Source of the DNA: Streptomyces gossypii
GTDB taxonomy: Bacteria > Actinomycetota > Actinomycetes > Streptomycetales > Streptomycetaceae
Reading direction: 5' to 3'
Assembly: GCF_025165795.1 (NCBI RefSeq)
Contig: NZ_JAJAGO010000013.1
Span: 62,001-126,000 of the forward strand
DNA: 64,000 nucleotides
The translations under genes were made by a program, and so were the position numbers. Positions within the stretch are counted from its first letter, which is position 1; the number at the start of each line of letters is the position of its first letter. Positions 7,870 to 15,279 of the stretch are shown here, in pieces. A model generated the notes under the pieces. It did not search any database and was not told where the DNA came from. It worked only from the letters and a program-made list of their open reading frames with translations.

Positions 7870-8753
7870 CGGGCCGCCACCTTCATTCCGCGGGCCGCGA
7901 CGTCCAGCAGGTAGCTGCCGTATGCGGAACTCGCCATTTCATGGCCGAGCCGCCGGCATTCCTCGGCGCTGATGAAGCCCATGTGCAGCGCGATCTCCTC
8001 GATACAGGCGATCCATTCGCCCTGCCGCTGCTCCAGCAGCTGCACGTACTGGCCGGCCTGGAGCAGCGCGTCGTGGGTGCCCATGTCGAGCCAGGCGAAT
8101 CCCCGCCCCAACTGGGTGAGCCGCGCCCGCTTCTGCTCCACGTACACCTTGTTGACGTCGGTGATCTCCAGTTCACCGCGCGCGGACGGCACGATGTTCT
8201 CGGCGATGTCCACCACGTCGTTGTCGTAGAGGTAGAGCCCGGTGACGGCGAGGTTCGAGCGGGGCGTTTCGGGCTTCTCCTCGATCGAGAGCAGCCTTCC
8301 CGAGTCGTCCACCTCGCCCACGCCGTAGCGCTGCGGGTCCTTCACCGGATAGCCGAACAGTGCGCAGCCGTCCAGGTTCTTCACGCTTTCCTGTAGCAGG
8401 CTGGAGAATCCGGGCCCGTGGAACATGTTGTCCCCGAGGGTGAGTGCCACCTGGTCGTCGCCGATGAAATCGGCGCCTATGAGCAGCGCCTCGGCTATTC
8501 CGTTCGGTTTCTCCTGCTCTCCGTAGGCGATATGGATGCCGATGCGTGAGCCGTCTCCGAGCAGGGAGTGGAACATCTCGGTGTGCCGGTCGTCGGAGAT
8601 GATGAGGATGTCCCGTACTCCGGCCAGCATGAGAACGGAAAGCGGGTAGTAGATCATGGGCTTGTCGTAGACGGGCAGCAGCTGTTTCGACAGCGTGCCG
8701 GTCAGCGGGCGAAGACGGGTACCGCTTCCCCCGGCGAGGATGATTCCCTTCAA
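7866..8753 (-). CDS. rfbA: Glucose-1-phosphate thymidylyltransferase
   Basis: Makes dTDP-glucose from glucose-1-phosphate and dTTP, the entry to the sugar pathway. The 295-aa protein starts LKGIILAGGSGTRLRPLTGT with the nucleotidyltransferase GGSGTRLRP motif. It continues with KQLLPVYDKPMIYYPLS, LGDNMFHGPG and FAWLDMGTHDALLQAG, all standard for RmlA. The start is a TTG whose last two bases overlap the TGA of the epimerase gene (TTGA). TTG is rare, but the protein begins exactly here in the family. It is coupled to rfbB downstream by GTGA. Confidence 0.95.
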   Translation of the reverse strand: MKGIILAGGSGTRLRPLTGTLSKQLLPVYDKPMIYYPLSVLMLAGVRDILIISDDRHTEMFHSLLGDGSRIGIHIAYGEQEKPNGIAEALLIGADFIGDDQVALTLGDNMFHGPGFSSLLQESVKNLDGCALFGYPVKDPQRYGVGEVDDSGRLLSIEEKPETPRSNLAVTGLYLYDNDVVDIAENIVPSARGELEITDVNKVYVEQKRARLTQLGRGFAWLDMGTHDALLQAGQYVQLLEQRQGEWIACIEEIALHMGFISAEECRRLGHEMASSAYGSYLLDVAARGMKVAAR

Positions 8754-9376
8754 CGGACACCCTCCGGCCGGAGCTGTCCGCCTGCCGCCTCGTCGAGTTC
8801 GCGGCACCGCCCGTACTCGGGCAGCAGGCCCTGGCGCCGGGCTTCGGCGAGGGTCGGCGCCGCACGGTCGCGGCTGGACAGGATCGGTTCGACGTCCTCG
8901 GGCAGGGGCAGACGCAGCTCCGGGTCCAGTGGGGAGACGGCCAGTTCGTGCTCCGCCACATAGCCTCCGGAGAGCATGTAGGACATGACCGTGTCGTCCT
9001 CGAGGGCCACGAAGGCGTGCCCCACTCCGGTGGGGAAGTACATCGCACGGAAGTCGCGCTGATCCATCCGGACGGCGTCCCACTGTCCGAAGGTGGGTGA
9101 GCCGACCCGGATGTCGACGACGATGTCCAGGGCTTCACCGCGGGCGCAGTAGACGTACTTGGAGTTTCCCGGAGGCGTCACGGTGAAGTGCAGTCCGCGC
9201 ACCACGCCGCGCTGCGACGTGCTGTGGTTGGTCTGCGCGACGCGGAACAGCGGTGTGCCGTTCGCGGTGCTGAACGCCTCCCCCTGGAACGGCGAGACGA
9301 ACAGGCCGCGCTCGTCCGGGAAGACCTTCGGCGTGAATTCCAGCGCACCCTCGACTGCGAGTTTTCGGGCTTCCAT
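8750..9376 (-). CDS. dTDP-4-keto-6-deoxyhexose 3,5- or 5-epimerase (RmlC family)
   Basis: A cupin-fold epimerase, 208 aa, that inverts C5 (and often C3) of dTDP-4-keto-6-deoxyhexoses, usually turning D- into L-sugars. Motifs: FPDERGLFVSPFQ, the catalytic-His segment GVVRGLHFTV, YVYCARGEALDIVVDIR and MYFPTGVGHAFVALEDDTVMSY. Homologues in aminodeoxysugar pathways (EvaD/DnmU type) act as 5-epimerases. Here that is inferred from the neighbouring 2,3-dehydratase and 3-aminotransferase. The ATG is preceded by GGGAGAT. Its stop overlaps the rfbA TTG start. Confidence 0.9.
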   Translation of the reverse strand: MEARKLAVEGALEFTPKVFPDERGLFVSPFQGEAFSTANGTPLFRVAQTNHSTSQRGVVRGLHFTVTPPGNSKYVYCARGEALDIVVDIRVGSPTFGQWDAVRMDQRDFRAMYFPTGVGHAFVALEDDTVMSYMLSGGYVAEHELAVSPLDPELRLPLPEDVEPILSSRDRAAPTLAEARRQGLLPEYGRCRELDEAAGGQLRPEGVR

Positions 9377-9407
9377 CGGATCTCCCTTTCTCGGTCTTCT
9401 CTGCTTC

Positions 9408-10517
9408 TCACAGCGCTGCCAGCACCTCGCATACGGCGCTGATCACCTTTTCCTGCCGGTCCGCCTGAAGCGCGGGGTACATGGGGAGCGAGAAGATCTC
9501 GCCCGCGAGTTTCCCGGTGACCGGGAAGTCGTCCGGCCCGTAGCCGAGATGTGCGAATCCGGACATGGTGTGCACCGGCCACGGATAGCTGATGTTCAGC
9601 TGGATTCCGTATGCTTTGAGCGCCTCGATGATGTCGTCGCGGCGCGGATGTCGGACCACGTAGACGTAGTAGACGTGCTCGTTTCCCGGCACCGTCGCGG
9701 GGAGCGTGAGTCCGGTGTCCCCCAGCCCTTCGGCATAGCGTTCCGCGACGGCGCGGCGTCCCGCGGTGTAGGCGTCGAGCCGGGTGAGCTTGCGGCGCAG
9801 GATTTCGGCGTGCACCTCGTCCAGCCGGCTGTTGTGGGCCGGTGTGGAGACGGTGTAGTACTGCTTTTCCATGCCGTAGTAGCGCAGCTGGCGCAGTTTC
9901 GCCTCGACCTCGTCGGTGGAGGTGAGGACCGCGCCGCCGTCCCCGTAGGCCCCGAGCACCTTGGTGGGGTAGAAGGAGAACGCGGCGGCGTCGCCCATGG
10001 TCCCGGCGATCGCGTCGCCGTGCCGTGCGCCGTGTGCCTGTGCGCAGTCCTCCAGGATGGACAGGCCGTGTTCGGCCGCGAGCTCCCGCAGGGGCGCCAT
10101 GTCCACGCACTGTCCGTAGAGGTGCACCGGCAGCAGGCACTTGGTGCGGCTGGTGATCGCCGCGGCCACCTGGGCGGTGTCCATCAGGAAGTCGTCCTCG
10201 CGCACATCGACGAAGACGGGGGTGGCACCGGTCGAGTGGACGGCGATCACCGTGGGCGCCGCGGTGTTCGACACGGTGATCACTTCGTCGCCGGGGCCGA
10301 CGTCCAGTGCCTGGAGCCCGAGCTTGACGGCGTTGGTGCCGTTGTCCACGCCCACGCAGTGGGCCGCTCCGTGGTAGGCGGCGAACTCCTCCTCGAATCC
10401 GCGCACGCTGCTCCCGAGGACCAACTGGCCGGAGCGGAAGACGGTGTCGACGGCTTCGAGGATCTCCGCCCGCTCGTTCTCGTACTCCGCGAGGTAGTCC
10501 CATACCCGAGTGGTCAT
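9408..10517 (-). CDS. dTDP-3-keto-dideoxyhexose 3-aminotransferase (DegT/DnrJ/EryC1 family)
   Basis: A PLP-dependent sugar aminotransferase that puts an amino group on a keto-deoxyhexose. The 369-aa protein closely resembles DnrJ/DnmJ-type enzymes across its length: MTTRVWDYLAEYENERAEI, HCVGVDNGTNAVKLGLQAL, VPVHLYGQCVDM, EDCAQAHGARH and the PLP-lysine segment AFSFYPTKVLGAYGDGG (K near residue 190). YYTVSTPAHNSRLDEVHAEIL and NISYPWPVHTMSGFAHLG follow. Together with the 2,3-dehydratase, C3 is the predicted amination site. ATG start with AAGGAGC upstream. No N-methyltransferase is in the cluster, so the amine should stay free unless acted on elsewhere. Confidence 0.92.
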   Translation of the reverse strand: MTTRVWDYLAEYENERAEILEAVDTVFRSGQLVLGSSVRGFEEEFAAYHGAAHCVGVDNGTNAVKLGLQALDVGPGDEVITVSNTAAPTVIAVHSTGATPVFVDVREDDFLMDTAQVAAAITSRTKCLLPVHLYGQCVDMAPLRELAAEHGLSILEDCAQAHGARHGDAIAGTMGDAAAFSFYPTKVLGAYGDGGAVLTSTDEVEAKLRQLRYYGMEKQYYTVSTPAHNSRLDEVHAEILRRKLTRLDAYTAGRRAVAERYAEGLGDTGLTLPATVPGNEHVYYVYVVRHPRRDDIIEALKAYGIQLNISYPWPVHTMSGFAHLGYGPDDFPVTGKLAGEIFSLPMYPALQADRQEKVISAVCEVLAAL

Positions 10518-10547
10518 GCGTGCTCCTTCGATGTGTGTGGTGTGTCG

Positions 10548-11564
10548 TCAGACGGGACTGGGCGAGGGCGGCCCGGCCATGTCCCCCACGGTCCGGACCA
10601 CCCCGTTGTGGATCGATACGCGCGGACGCCAGCCGGTCGCCGCGCGGAACTTCGAGGAGTTGATGGTCACGCTCCGGAAGTCCGTCACCGGGGCGTGCGC
10701 GGGCGGGGGGACGGAGACCACCGGCACCGGCGGTGCACCGGTGCGCTCGGAGACGGCCTGGGCGATCGTCCGGAAGACGTCGCCGAGCGGGTCGCCGCGG
10801 CCCGCGCCGATCGGCCAGTGCCCGCCGATCAGCTCCTCGGGGTGGTCGAGGGCCGAGAGGAACGCGCTCGCCACGTCGTCGATATGGACCAGGTCGCGCC
10901 GCACCGTGCCGTCGTGCCACATGGTGAGCTCCTGGCCGCCCAGCGCACGACGGACCATGGCGCTCACCACGCCGCGGTCGGAGACCCCCGGCACGGCGGG
11001 CTGTCCGAAGACCGTCGGCAGCCGCAGGCTGATCCCGCGGACGACACCTTCGGCCGTCGCCGCCAGCAGGGCACGCTCGGCGGCGAGCTTCTGGCGGTCG
11101 TACGCGGTCTCCGGCGCGTCCCGCTCCGTGCCGTCCAGCGGCCGCTCGGGCGGCACGCCGACCTGGGAGGCCGCTCCGCTGTAGAGGACGAGCGGCGGCG
11201 GCTGGCCGCCGGGACGATTCCGCAGGACGTCGACGAGGTCCCGCATGACGCCCACGTTCACCCGCTCGCTGCCGGGGTCCTCCTCGGCGGCCCGCCAGCC
11301 GCCGCTGCACAGCAGCAGATGGATCACCGCGTCCGAACCCTCGACCGCCGCGGCGAGGGCGTCCCGGTCGGTCAGGTCCGCCGTACGGATCTCGACCCGG
11401 GCCCCGCGGCTCAGCGGGACGGTGCTGCGGCCGCGTGCCACCGCGCGCAGCCGGATGTCCCGGCGGGCGAGCGCCGCGGTGACCGCGGAGCCGATGAACC
11501 CGGAGGCGCCGAGCACCGTGATCAGCGGTACTGAAGGTCTCGGAGTGGCTGAAGTGGCTGTCAT
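10548..11564 (-). CDS. dTDP-4-keto-deoxyhexose 4-ketoreductase
   Basis: An extended SDR (338 aa) that fixes C4 stereochemistry, normally the last step before glycosyl transfer. It has VPLITVLGASGFIGSAVTAAL (NAD(P)-binding GASGFIG), AVIHLLLCSGGWRAAEEDPG, LVLYSGAASQVG and the active-site ETAYDRQKLAAERAL (YxxxK). It resembles EryBIV/TylCIV/DnmV-type reductases more than RmlD. The ATG of MTATSATPRPSVPL is preceded by AGGAGAT. An open frame runs 36 codons further upstream but is only repeat-encoded Arg/Ser. The axial or equatorial outcome cannot be told from sequence. Confidence 0.87.
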   Translation of the reverse strand: MTATSATPRPSVPLITVLGASGFIGSAVTAALARRDIRLRAVARGRSTVPLSRGARVEIRTADLTDRDALAAAVEGSDAVIHLLLCSGGWRAAEEDPGSERVNVGVMRDLVDVLRNRPGGQPPPLVLYSGAASQVGVPPERPLDGTERDAPETAYDRQKLAAERALLAATAEGVVRGISLRLPTVFGQPAVPGVSDRGVVSAMVRRALGGQELTMWHDGTVRRDLVHIDDVASAFLSALDHPEELIGGHWPIGAGRGDPLGDVFRTIAQAVSERTGAPPVPVVSVPPPAHAPVTDFRSVTINSSKFRAATGWRPRVSIHNGVVRTVGDMAGPPSPSPV

Positions 11565-11601
11565 TCTGTGGATCTCCTGTCGTCTCGTGGGACCCGACCG
11601 G

Positions 11602-13080
11602 CTACGACGCCGACGCCGACGCCGACGCCGTGAGCGTGTGCAGGCAGGCCAGCAGGCTGCGCGCCTGCACATTGAGGTAGTGGCTGTGCCGCAGCAGTCC
11701 GGTGAGCTGGTGGACCGTCATCCAGCGGTAGCCGGGATGCTCCGGCCGCTCGTCGGTCTCGACGATCAGATGACGGTTGCTGACGTGATGGAAGCGACCG
11801 CCCTCGTCGGAGAGCATGGTGTCGAACAGGACAGAGCGGCGGCCGCCCCCGGGACCGGCACCCAGCACCAGGTCGAGGAACGGCGGCCGTGCCTCGGCGG
11901 GCAGTTCGGTGTAGTTCTCCGGCGTGCACTGCACGGTGGGCGCGAGCTCCGCGACATCCCGCAGACCCGGTTCGACCCGCAGCTGCATCAGCGCGTGCAG
12001 TACGCCGTCGAAGCGGGTGACGAGGAGCGCGAGCAGACCCGGCGCGGGGGCGGCGATCATGGGCTGGCTCCACCGCCCGACCTCGCGCCCCGCCGCTTCC
12101 ACCCGTACGCCGATCACCTCGAAGAAGCGGCCGCTGCGGTGGGAAATGCCGTCGGGACCGCGCCGCCACTGCGTCAGTTCGGACAACGGGACGCTCTCGA
12201 CCTCGACCTGGGCCCGGGTGCGTCCCTCGGTGATCCAGCTCAGCAGCTGCGAAGTCCGGTGCAGACTGCCCTCGTCCGCGTCGCACGAGCGCAGCAGCGC
12301 CGCGGCGAGACCGCCGCGACCAGGAGCGAACCGCTCCAGCAGCCGGGGTGCGGCGAACGGCAGACAGGACAGGACGGTGCGCGCGTCCATGTTGACCAGG
12401 TCGTCACCGGCCAGCAGCCGATGAATCTGGGCGAGCGTCAGCCAGTGGAATCCGTCCAGCACCTCGACGTCCTCGCCGGTCTCCACGACGATGTTCCGGT
12501 TGTGTTTCCGCAGGAACCACGCGCCCTGCTCCGACTGCCGCACATCGGCGAGCACACGGTCCGGCGGGGCCTTCCGGAAATACTCCAGGTACGGAACGGC
12601 CTTGCCGCGGTGTACGCCGGTGTAATTGCTCCGGGTCGCCTGCACAGTGGGGGAGAGCTGCAGTCCGTCACGGTTTCCCGGCTCCGCCTTCAGCTGCACC
12701 AGGAAATGCGCTATCCCGTCGAAGTCCTTCATCAGCATTCCGAGAACGCCCACCTCGGGCTGATGGATGATCGGCTGATCCCATGCCGGCACCGCGGCTC
12801 CGGCAACCCGCACCGAAATACCCTCGACGGCGAAGAACCTGCCGCTCCGGTGGCGGACCGCGTCCTCGTCCGGGCTGGTCCGCCAGTCCGCCAGACTCGT
12901 CAGCGGCACACGTTCGGCGTGCGTGTAGATACGGTCCTGCGCGGCTTCGCGCGCACGGTGGAAAGCGGATACGTCTGTGGCGGCAGGTCCGGTGGCGAGC
13001 ACGGATTCGGCGATACGGGCGGCGCTGACGTGCTCGGACCCGGCCGGTGACCGCAGTGGACGAAGAAAGTCAGATCTCAT
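11602..13080 (-). CDS. dTDP-4-keto-6-deoxyglucose 2,3-dehydratase
   Basis: Removes the C2 hydroxyl, giving the 3,4-diketo-2,6-dideoxy intermediate used for 2-deoxysugars (EvaA/TylX3/EryBVI family). The 492-aa protein shows the internal duplication of this family. HRSGRFFAVEGISVRV... and HRSGRFFEVIGVRVEA..., WDQPII/WSQPMI, and LSPTVQATRSNYT/LAPTVQCTPENYT occur twice, about 220 residues apart. Start: ATG of MRSDFLRPLRSPAG with GAGAGGAA upstream. The C-terminus ends in Ala-Ser repeats encoded by four GCCGAC hexamers. It is probably the first gene of the eight-gene minus-strand operon reading down to 4482. Confidence 0.93.
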   Translation of the reverse strand: MRSDFLRPLRSPAGSEHVSAARIAESVLATGPAATDVSAFHRAREAAQDRIYTHAERVPLTSLADWRTSPDEDAVRHRSGRFFAVEGISVRVAGAAVPAWDQPIIHQPEVGVLGMLMKDFDGIAHFLVQLKAEPGNRDGLQLSPTVQATRSNYTGVHRGKAVPYLEYFRKAPPDRVLADVRQSEQGAWFLRKHNRNIVVETGEDVEVLDGFHWLTLAQIHRLLAGDDLVNMDARTVLSCLPFAAPRLLERFAPGRGGLAAALLRSCDADEGSLHRTSQLLSWITEGRTRAQVEVESVPLSELTQWRRGPDGISHRSGRFFEVIGVRVEAAGREVGRWSQPMIAAPAPGLLALLVTRFDGVLHALMQLRVEPGLRDVAELAPTVQCTPENYTELPAEARPPFLDLVLGAGPGGGRRSVLFDTMLSDEGGRFHHVSNRHLIVETDERPEHPGYRWMTVHQLTGLLRHSHYLNVQARSLLACLHTLTASASASAS

Positions 13081-13482
13081 GTGTTCCTCTCGGACCGCTC
13101 GCGCGGGGAAACGACTGGAAGCCGCGACGAGGCGCCCCGTCAAAGAGGGGGGCCGCATCAGGAAAGGGACGGAATCGGCGGTCCCGGGAAAGAGGACGCC
13201 GTGCCGGGGGCGAATCAGCGCACACCTCGGCCGCCGAATTAGCGTGACACGCAGGGAGCGGCAAGTCAACCACTCCCGGAATCCGGGCGGTTGTGCGAAA
13301 TTCCGTCCGGCTGCGCCCATGACAAATGTAATGGGTCGCCGGCGGAAAAAACTCATGGGAAGGCATGGGTGGCGAGGAGAGGATTTCCTGCTGTCCTGTC
13401 CATGGCCTCTCTCCGTTCTCGCTTCTAGAGTGGCGATGCCCTTGAGAGATCTCTTTGGCAGGGGCTCGTGGGAGGGGGATCC
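13081..13482. promoter_or_regulatory. Divergent intergenic region between the sugar operon and the transposase-like gene
   Basis: About 400 bp with no coding signal on either strand and lower GC than its flanks, especially 13290-13350. It should carry the promoter of the leftward sugar operon (13080 to 4482) and that of the rightward IS701-like gene. A perfect 10-bp palindrome AGAGATCTCT sits at 13445-13454, just upstream of the rightward ATG. I see no clear -10/-35 pair that I would defend, and no IS-like terminal inverted repeats by eye. Confidence 0.45.
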
Positions 13483-14733
13483 ATGACGCGTACACAGGGA
13501 ATCGCCGTGCGGCGGGACGGCCGGGGGCCGACGGGGCCGGCAGGGCCGGCAGGGCTGATGGGGCCTGCGGGCGCGGCAGGGCCGGTGAGCCGGGGCAGAC
13601 CGGGGGCGGCTTCGCTCCGCCGGTTCTGCCGCAGGCTGGAGGGCCAGTTCACCCGTGCCGAGCCTCGCGAGCACGCGTACGCCTATCTCTGCTCGCTGTT
13701 GTCGCAGACCACCGGCACGCCGACGGGCTGGGCGGACGGGCGCAACCGGCTGCTGACGACCACCCGTTGGGATGAGGACCAGGTGCGCGACATGGTCCGT
13801 GACGTGGTGGTGGAACATCTGGGCTCTCCGGATGCCGTACTCGTGCTCGCCGAGGAGGGATTCGTCAAGAAGGGCGACCACTCGGCCGGGGTGGAGCGCC
13901 AGTACTGTGCCTCCACCGGCCGGGCCGACAACTACCAGATCGGCCTCTTCCTGCTGTACGCCGACAGCCCCGGAACGGTCTCCGTGATCGACCGCGAGCT
14001 GTTGCTGCCGTCCTCCTGGCGGGAGGGGACGCCACGCTGCGAACGGGCAGGCATCCCTCCGGGGCTCCACCGGGGCGACCGGGGTGAACCGGCCGCGGCC
14101 ATGGTGGAACGGGCCCTCGACGCGGGCGTCCCCGCCCGCTGGGTGGTGACCGACACGCCCGGCTTTGGTGACAGCCCGCGACTGCGTGCGGCGCTGGAAG
14201 CACGGCGGATGCCGTACGTGCTCTCCAGCGCGGAGAGTGCCTCCTTTGGGCGCACGGCCGGGATCGACGGGTTCGAACGCTGGCGGGTGGCCCGCTGGGA
14301 CGGCGGCTCCTACGTGTGCTTCGCCCCGCGCGGCACCGAATGCGGGGCACTTCGCGAGGCGATGGGCCGGGCCGCCCTGGCCGCGCCCTGTCTGGCCGCG
14401 GCCCGCCGCGAGGCGGCGCTGGACCGCTACGCGGTGCGGCAGTGGCGGGCCTGGTACCGGCACATGACACTCGCGATGTTCGCCCACGCCTTCCTCACGG
14501 TGGGACGCGGCGGCCAGCTCTGGCAGCGCGGCACGGGGCGGACCCATCCGGTGCGCGGCGGAACGGTCGGCGCGAGTGCGTACGCCCTGCCCTTCACCGA
14601 CGCGTCGTTCCTTGCGGGCCTCGCCGGCGTGCGCGGTGTGGGTGCCGCCGCGCGGCGTTCAGATCCAGCCCGCCTGCGCGGCCTGGCGGCAGGCGGTGGC
14701 CCTGTTGCTCACACCGAGCTTGCGGATGGCTGA
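13483..14733 (+). CDS. IS701-family transposase homologue with degenerate active site
   Basis: The 416-aa protein aligns with IS701-type DDE transposases: QFTRAEPREHAYAYLCSLLS, EEGFVKKGDHSAGVERQYC, SWREGTPRCERAGIP and DRYAVRQWRAWYRHMTLAMFAHAFLTV. As remembered, the family has a first catalytic Asp in '(V/L)DETGF' and a Glu in 'YEVRRWxGWYRH'. Here these read LAEEGF (D to A) and YAVRQWRAWYRH (E to A). The middle Asp (VTDTPGFGD) is kept. The N-terminus carries a collagen-like Gly-X-Y stretch (GPTGPAGPAGLMGPAGAAGP). ATG with GGGAGGGGG upstream. The 3' end overlaps the convergent regulator by 75 bp. The full-length frame with lost catalysis suggests a domesticated or recently inactivated protein. 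Confidence 0.75.
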   Translation: MTRTQGIAVRRDGRGPTGPAGPAGLMGPAGAAGPVSRGRPGAASLRRFCRRLEGQFTRAEPREHAYAYLCSLLSQTTGTPTGWADGRNRLLTTTRWDEDQVRDMVRDVVVEHLGSPDAVLVLAEEGFVKKGDHSAGVERQYCASTGRADNYQIGLFLLYADSPGTVSVIDRELLLPSSWREGTPRCERAGIPPGLHRGDRGEPAAAMVERALDAGVPARWVVTDTPGFGDSPRLRAALEARRMPYVLSSAESASFGRTAGIDGFERWRVARWDGGSYVCFAPRGTECGALREAMGRAALAAPCLAAARREAALDRYAVRQWRAWYRHMTLAMFAHAFLTVGRGGQLWQRGTGRTHPVRGGTVGASAYALPFTDASFLAGLAGVRGVGAAARRSDPARLRGLAAGGGPVAHTELADG

Positions 14734-15279
14734 GGAGATGTGATTGCGGACGGTGCCCTCGCTCACGTTGACCTCGTCGGCGACGTCCCTGACCGGGCGG
14801 CCGTCCTCCAGGCACCGGAGGATCTGGACCTCGCGGGGGGTGAGCGGGTTGTGTCCGGCGGACAGCGCGTCGGTGGCCAGCTCCTGGTCGATGTACCGGC
14901 CGCCGCCGTGTACCTCGCGGATCACCCGCACCAGTTTGTCGGCCGAGGTCTCCTTGGTGAGGAAGCCGCGCACTCCGGATCCGAGCGCCCGCTGCACCTC
15001 GCCGGGGCGGCCGTGGCTGGTGAGGACGACCACCGGGAAGCCGGTGCGCTCGCGGTGCAGTTCCTCGGCGACTTCGAGCCCGGTCATCCCCGGCATCGTG
15101 AGGTCGAGGACGACGAGGTCCGCCCGGTGACTCTCGATCAGTTCCCTTACCCGGTCCCCGCGGCCGGTGCTCGCGACGACGTCGATGGCAGCCTCCAGTC
15201 CGAGCAGGGCGGTGAGGGCCTCCCTGGTGATCGCCTCGTCCTCGGCGATGACGACCCTGATCACACTGGCCTCGATCAT
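14659..15279 (-). CDS. NarL/FixJ-type response regulator (receiver + LuxR HTH)
   Basis: A 206-aa regulator. The receiver has the acidic pair VIAEDEAITRE, the phosphoacceptor in LVVLDLTMPGMTGLEVA, the Thr/Ser site VVLTSHG and the Lys in GFLTKETSADKL. The C-terminal LuxR HTH is NPLTPREVQILRCLEDGRPVRDVADEVNVSEGTVRNHISSAIRKLGV. The ATG overlaps the kinase stop (ATGA). With that kinase it makes a DesK-type pair likely to respond to an envelope or metabolite cue. It lies at the edge of the deoxysugar cluster and is a candidate cluster regulator. Confidence 0.92.
   Translation of the reverse strand: MIEASVIRVVIAEDEAITREALTALLGLEAAIDVVASTGRGDRVRELIESHRADLVVLDLTMPGMTGLEVAEELHRERTGFPVVVLTSHGRPGEVQRALGSGVRGFLTKETSADKLVRVIREVHGGGRYIDQELATDALSAGHNPLTPREVQILRCLEDGRPVRDVADEVNVSEGTVRNHISSAIRKLGVSNRATACRQAAQAGWI

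Noticed and set aside
13445..13454. AGAGATCTCT palindrome as a specific operator
   Set aside because: A 10-bp palindrome built around a BglII-type core can occur by chance. No second copy is seen near the sugar operon start, so it is only mentioned in the intergenic entry.
11602..14547. One 981-aa minus-strand protein
   Set aside because: Only the last 492 residues are the 2,3-dehydratase. The upstream half is antisense to the transposase-like gene and has no homology; a good ribosome site supports ATG 13080.
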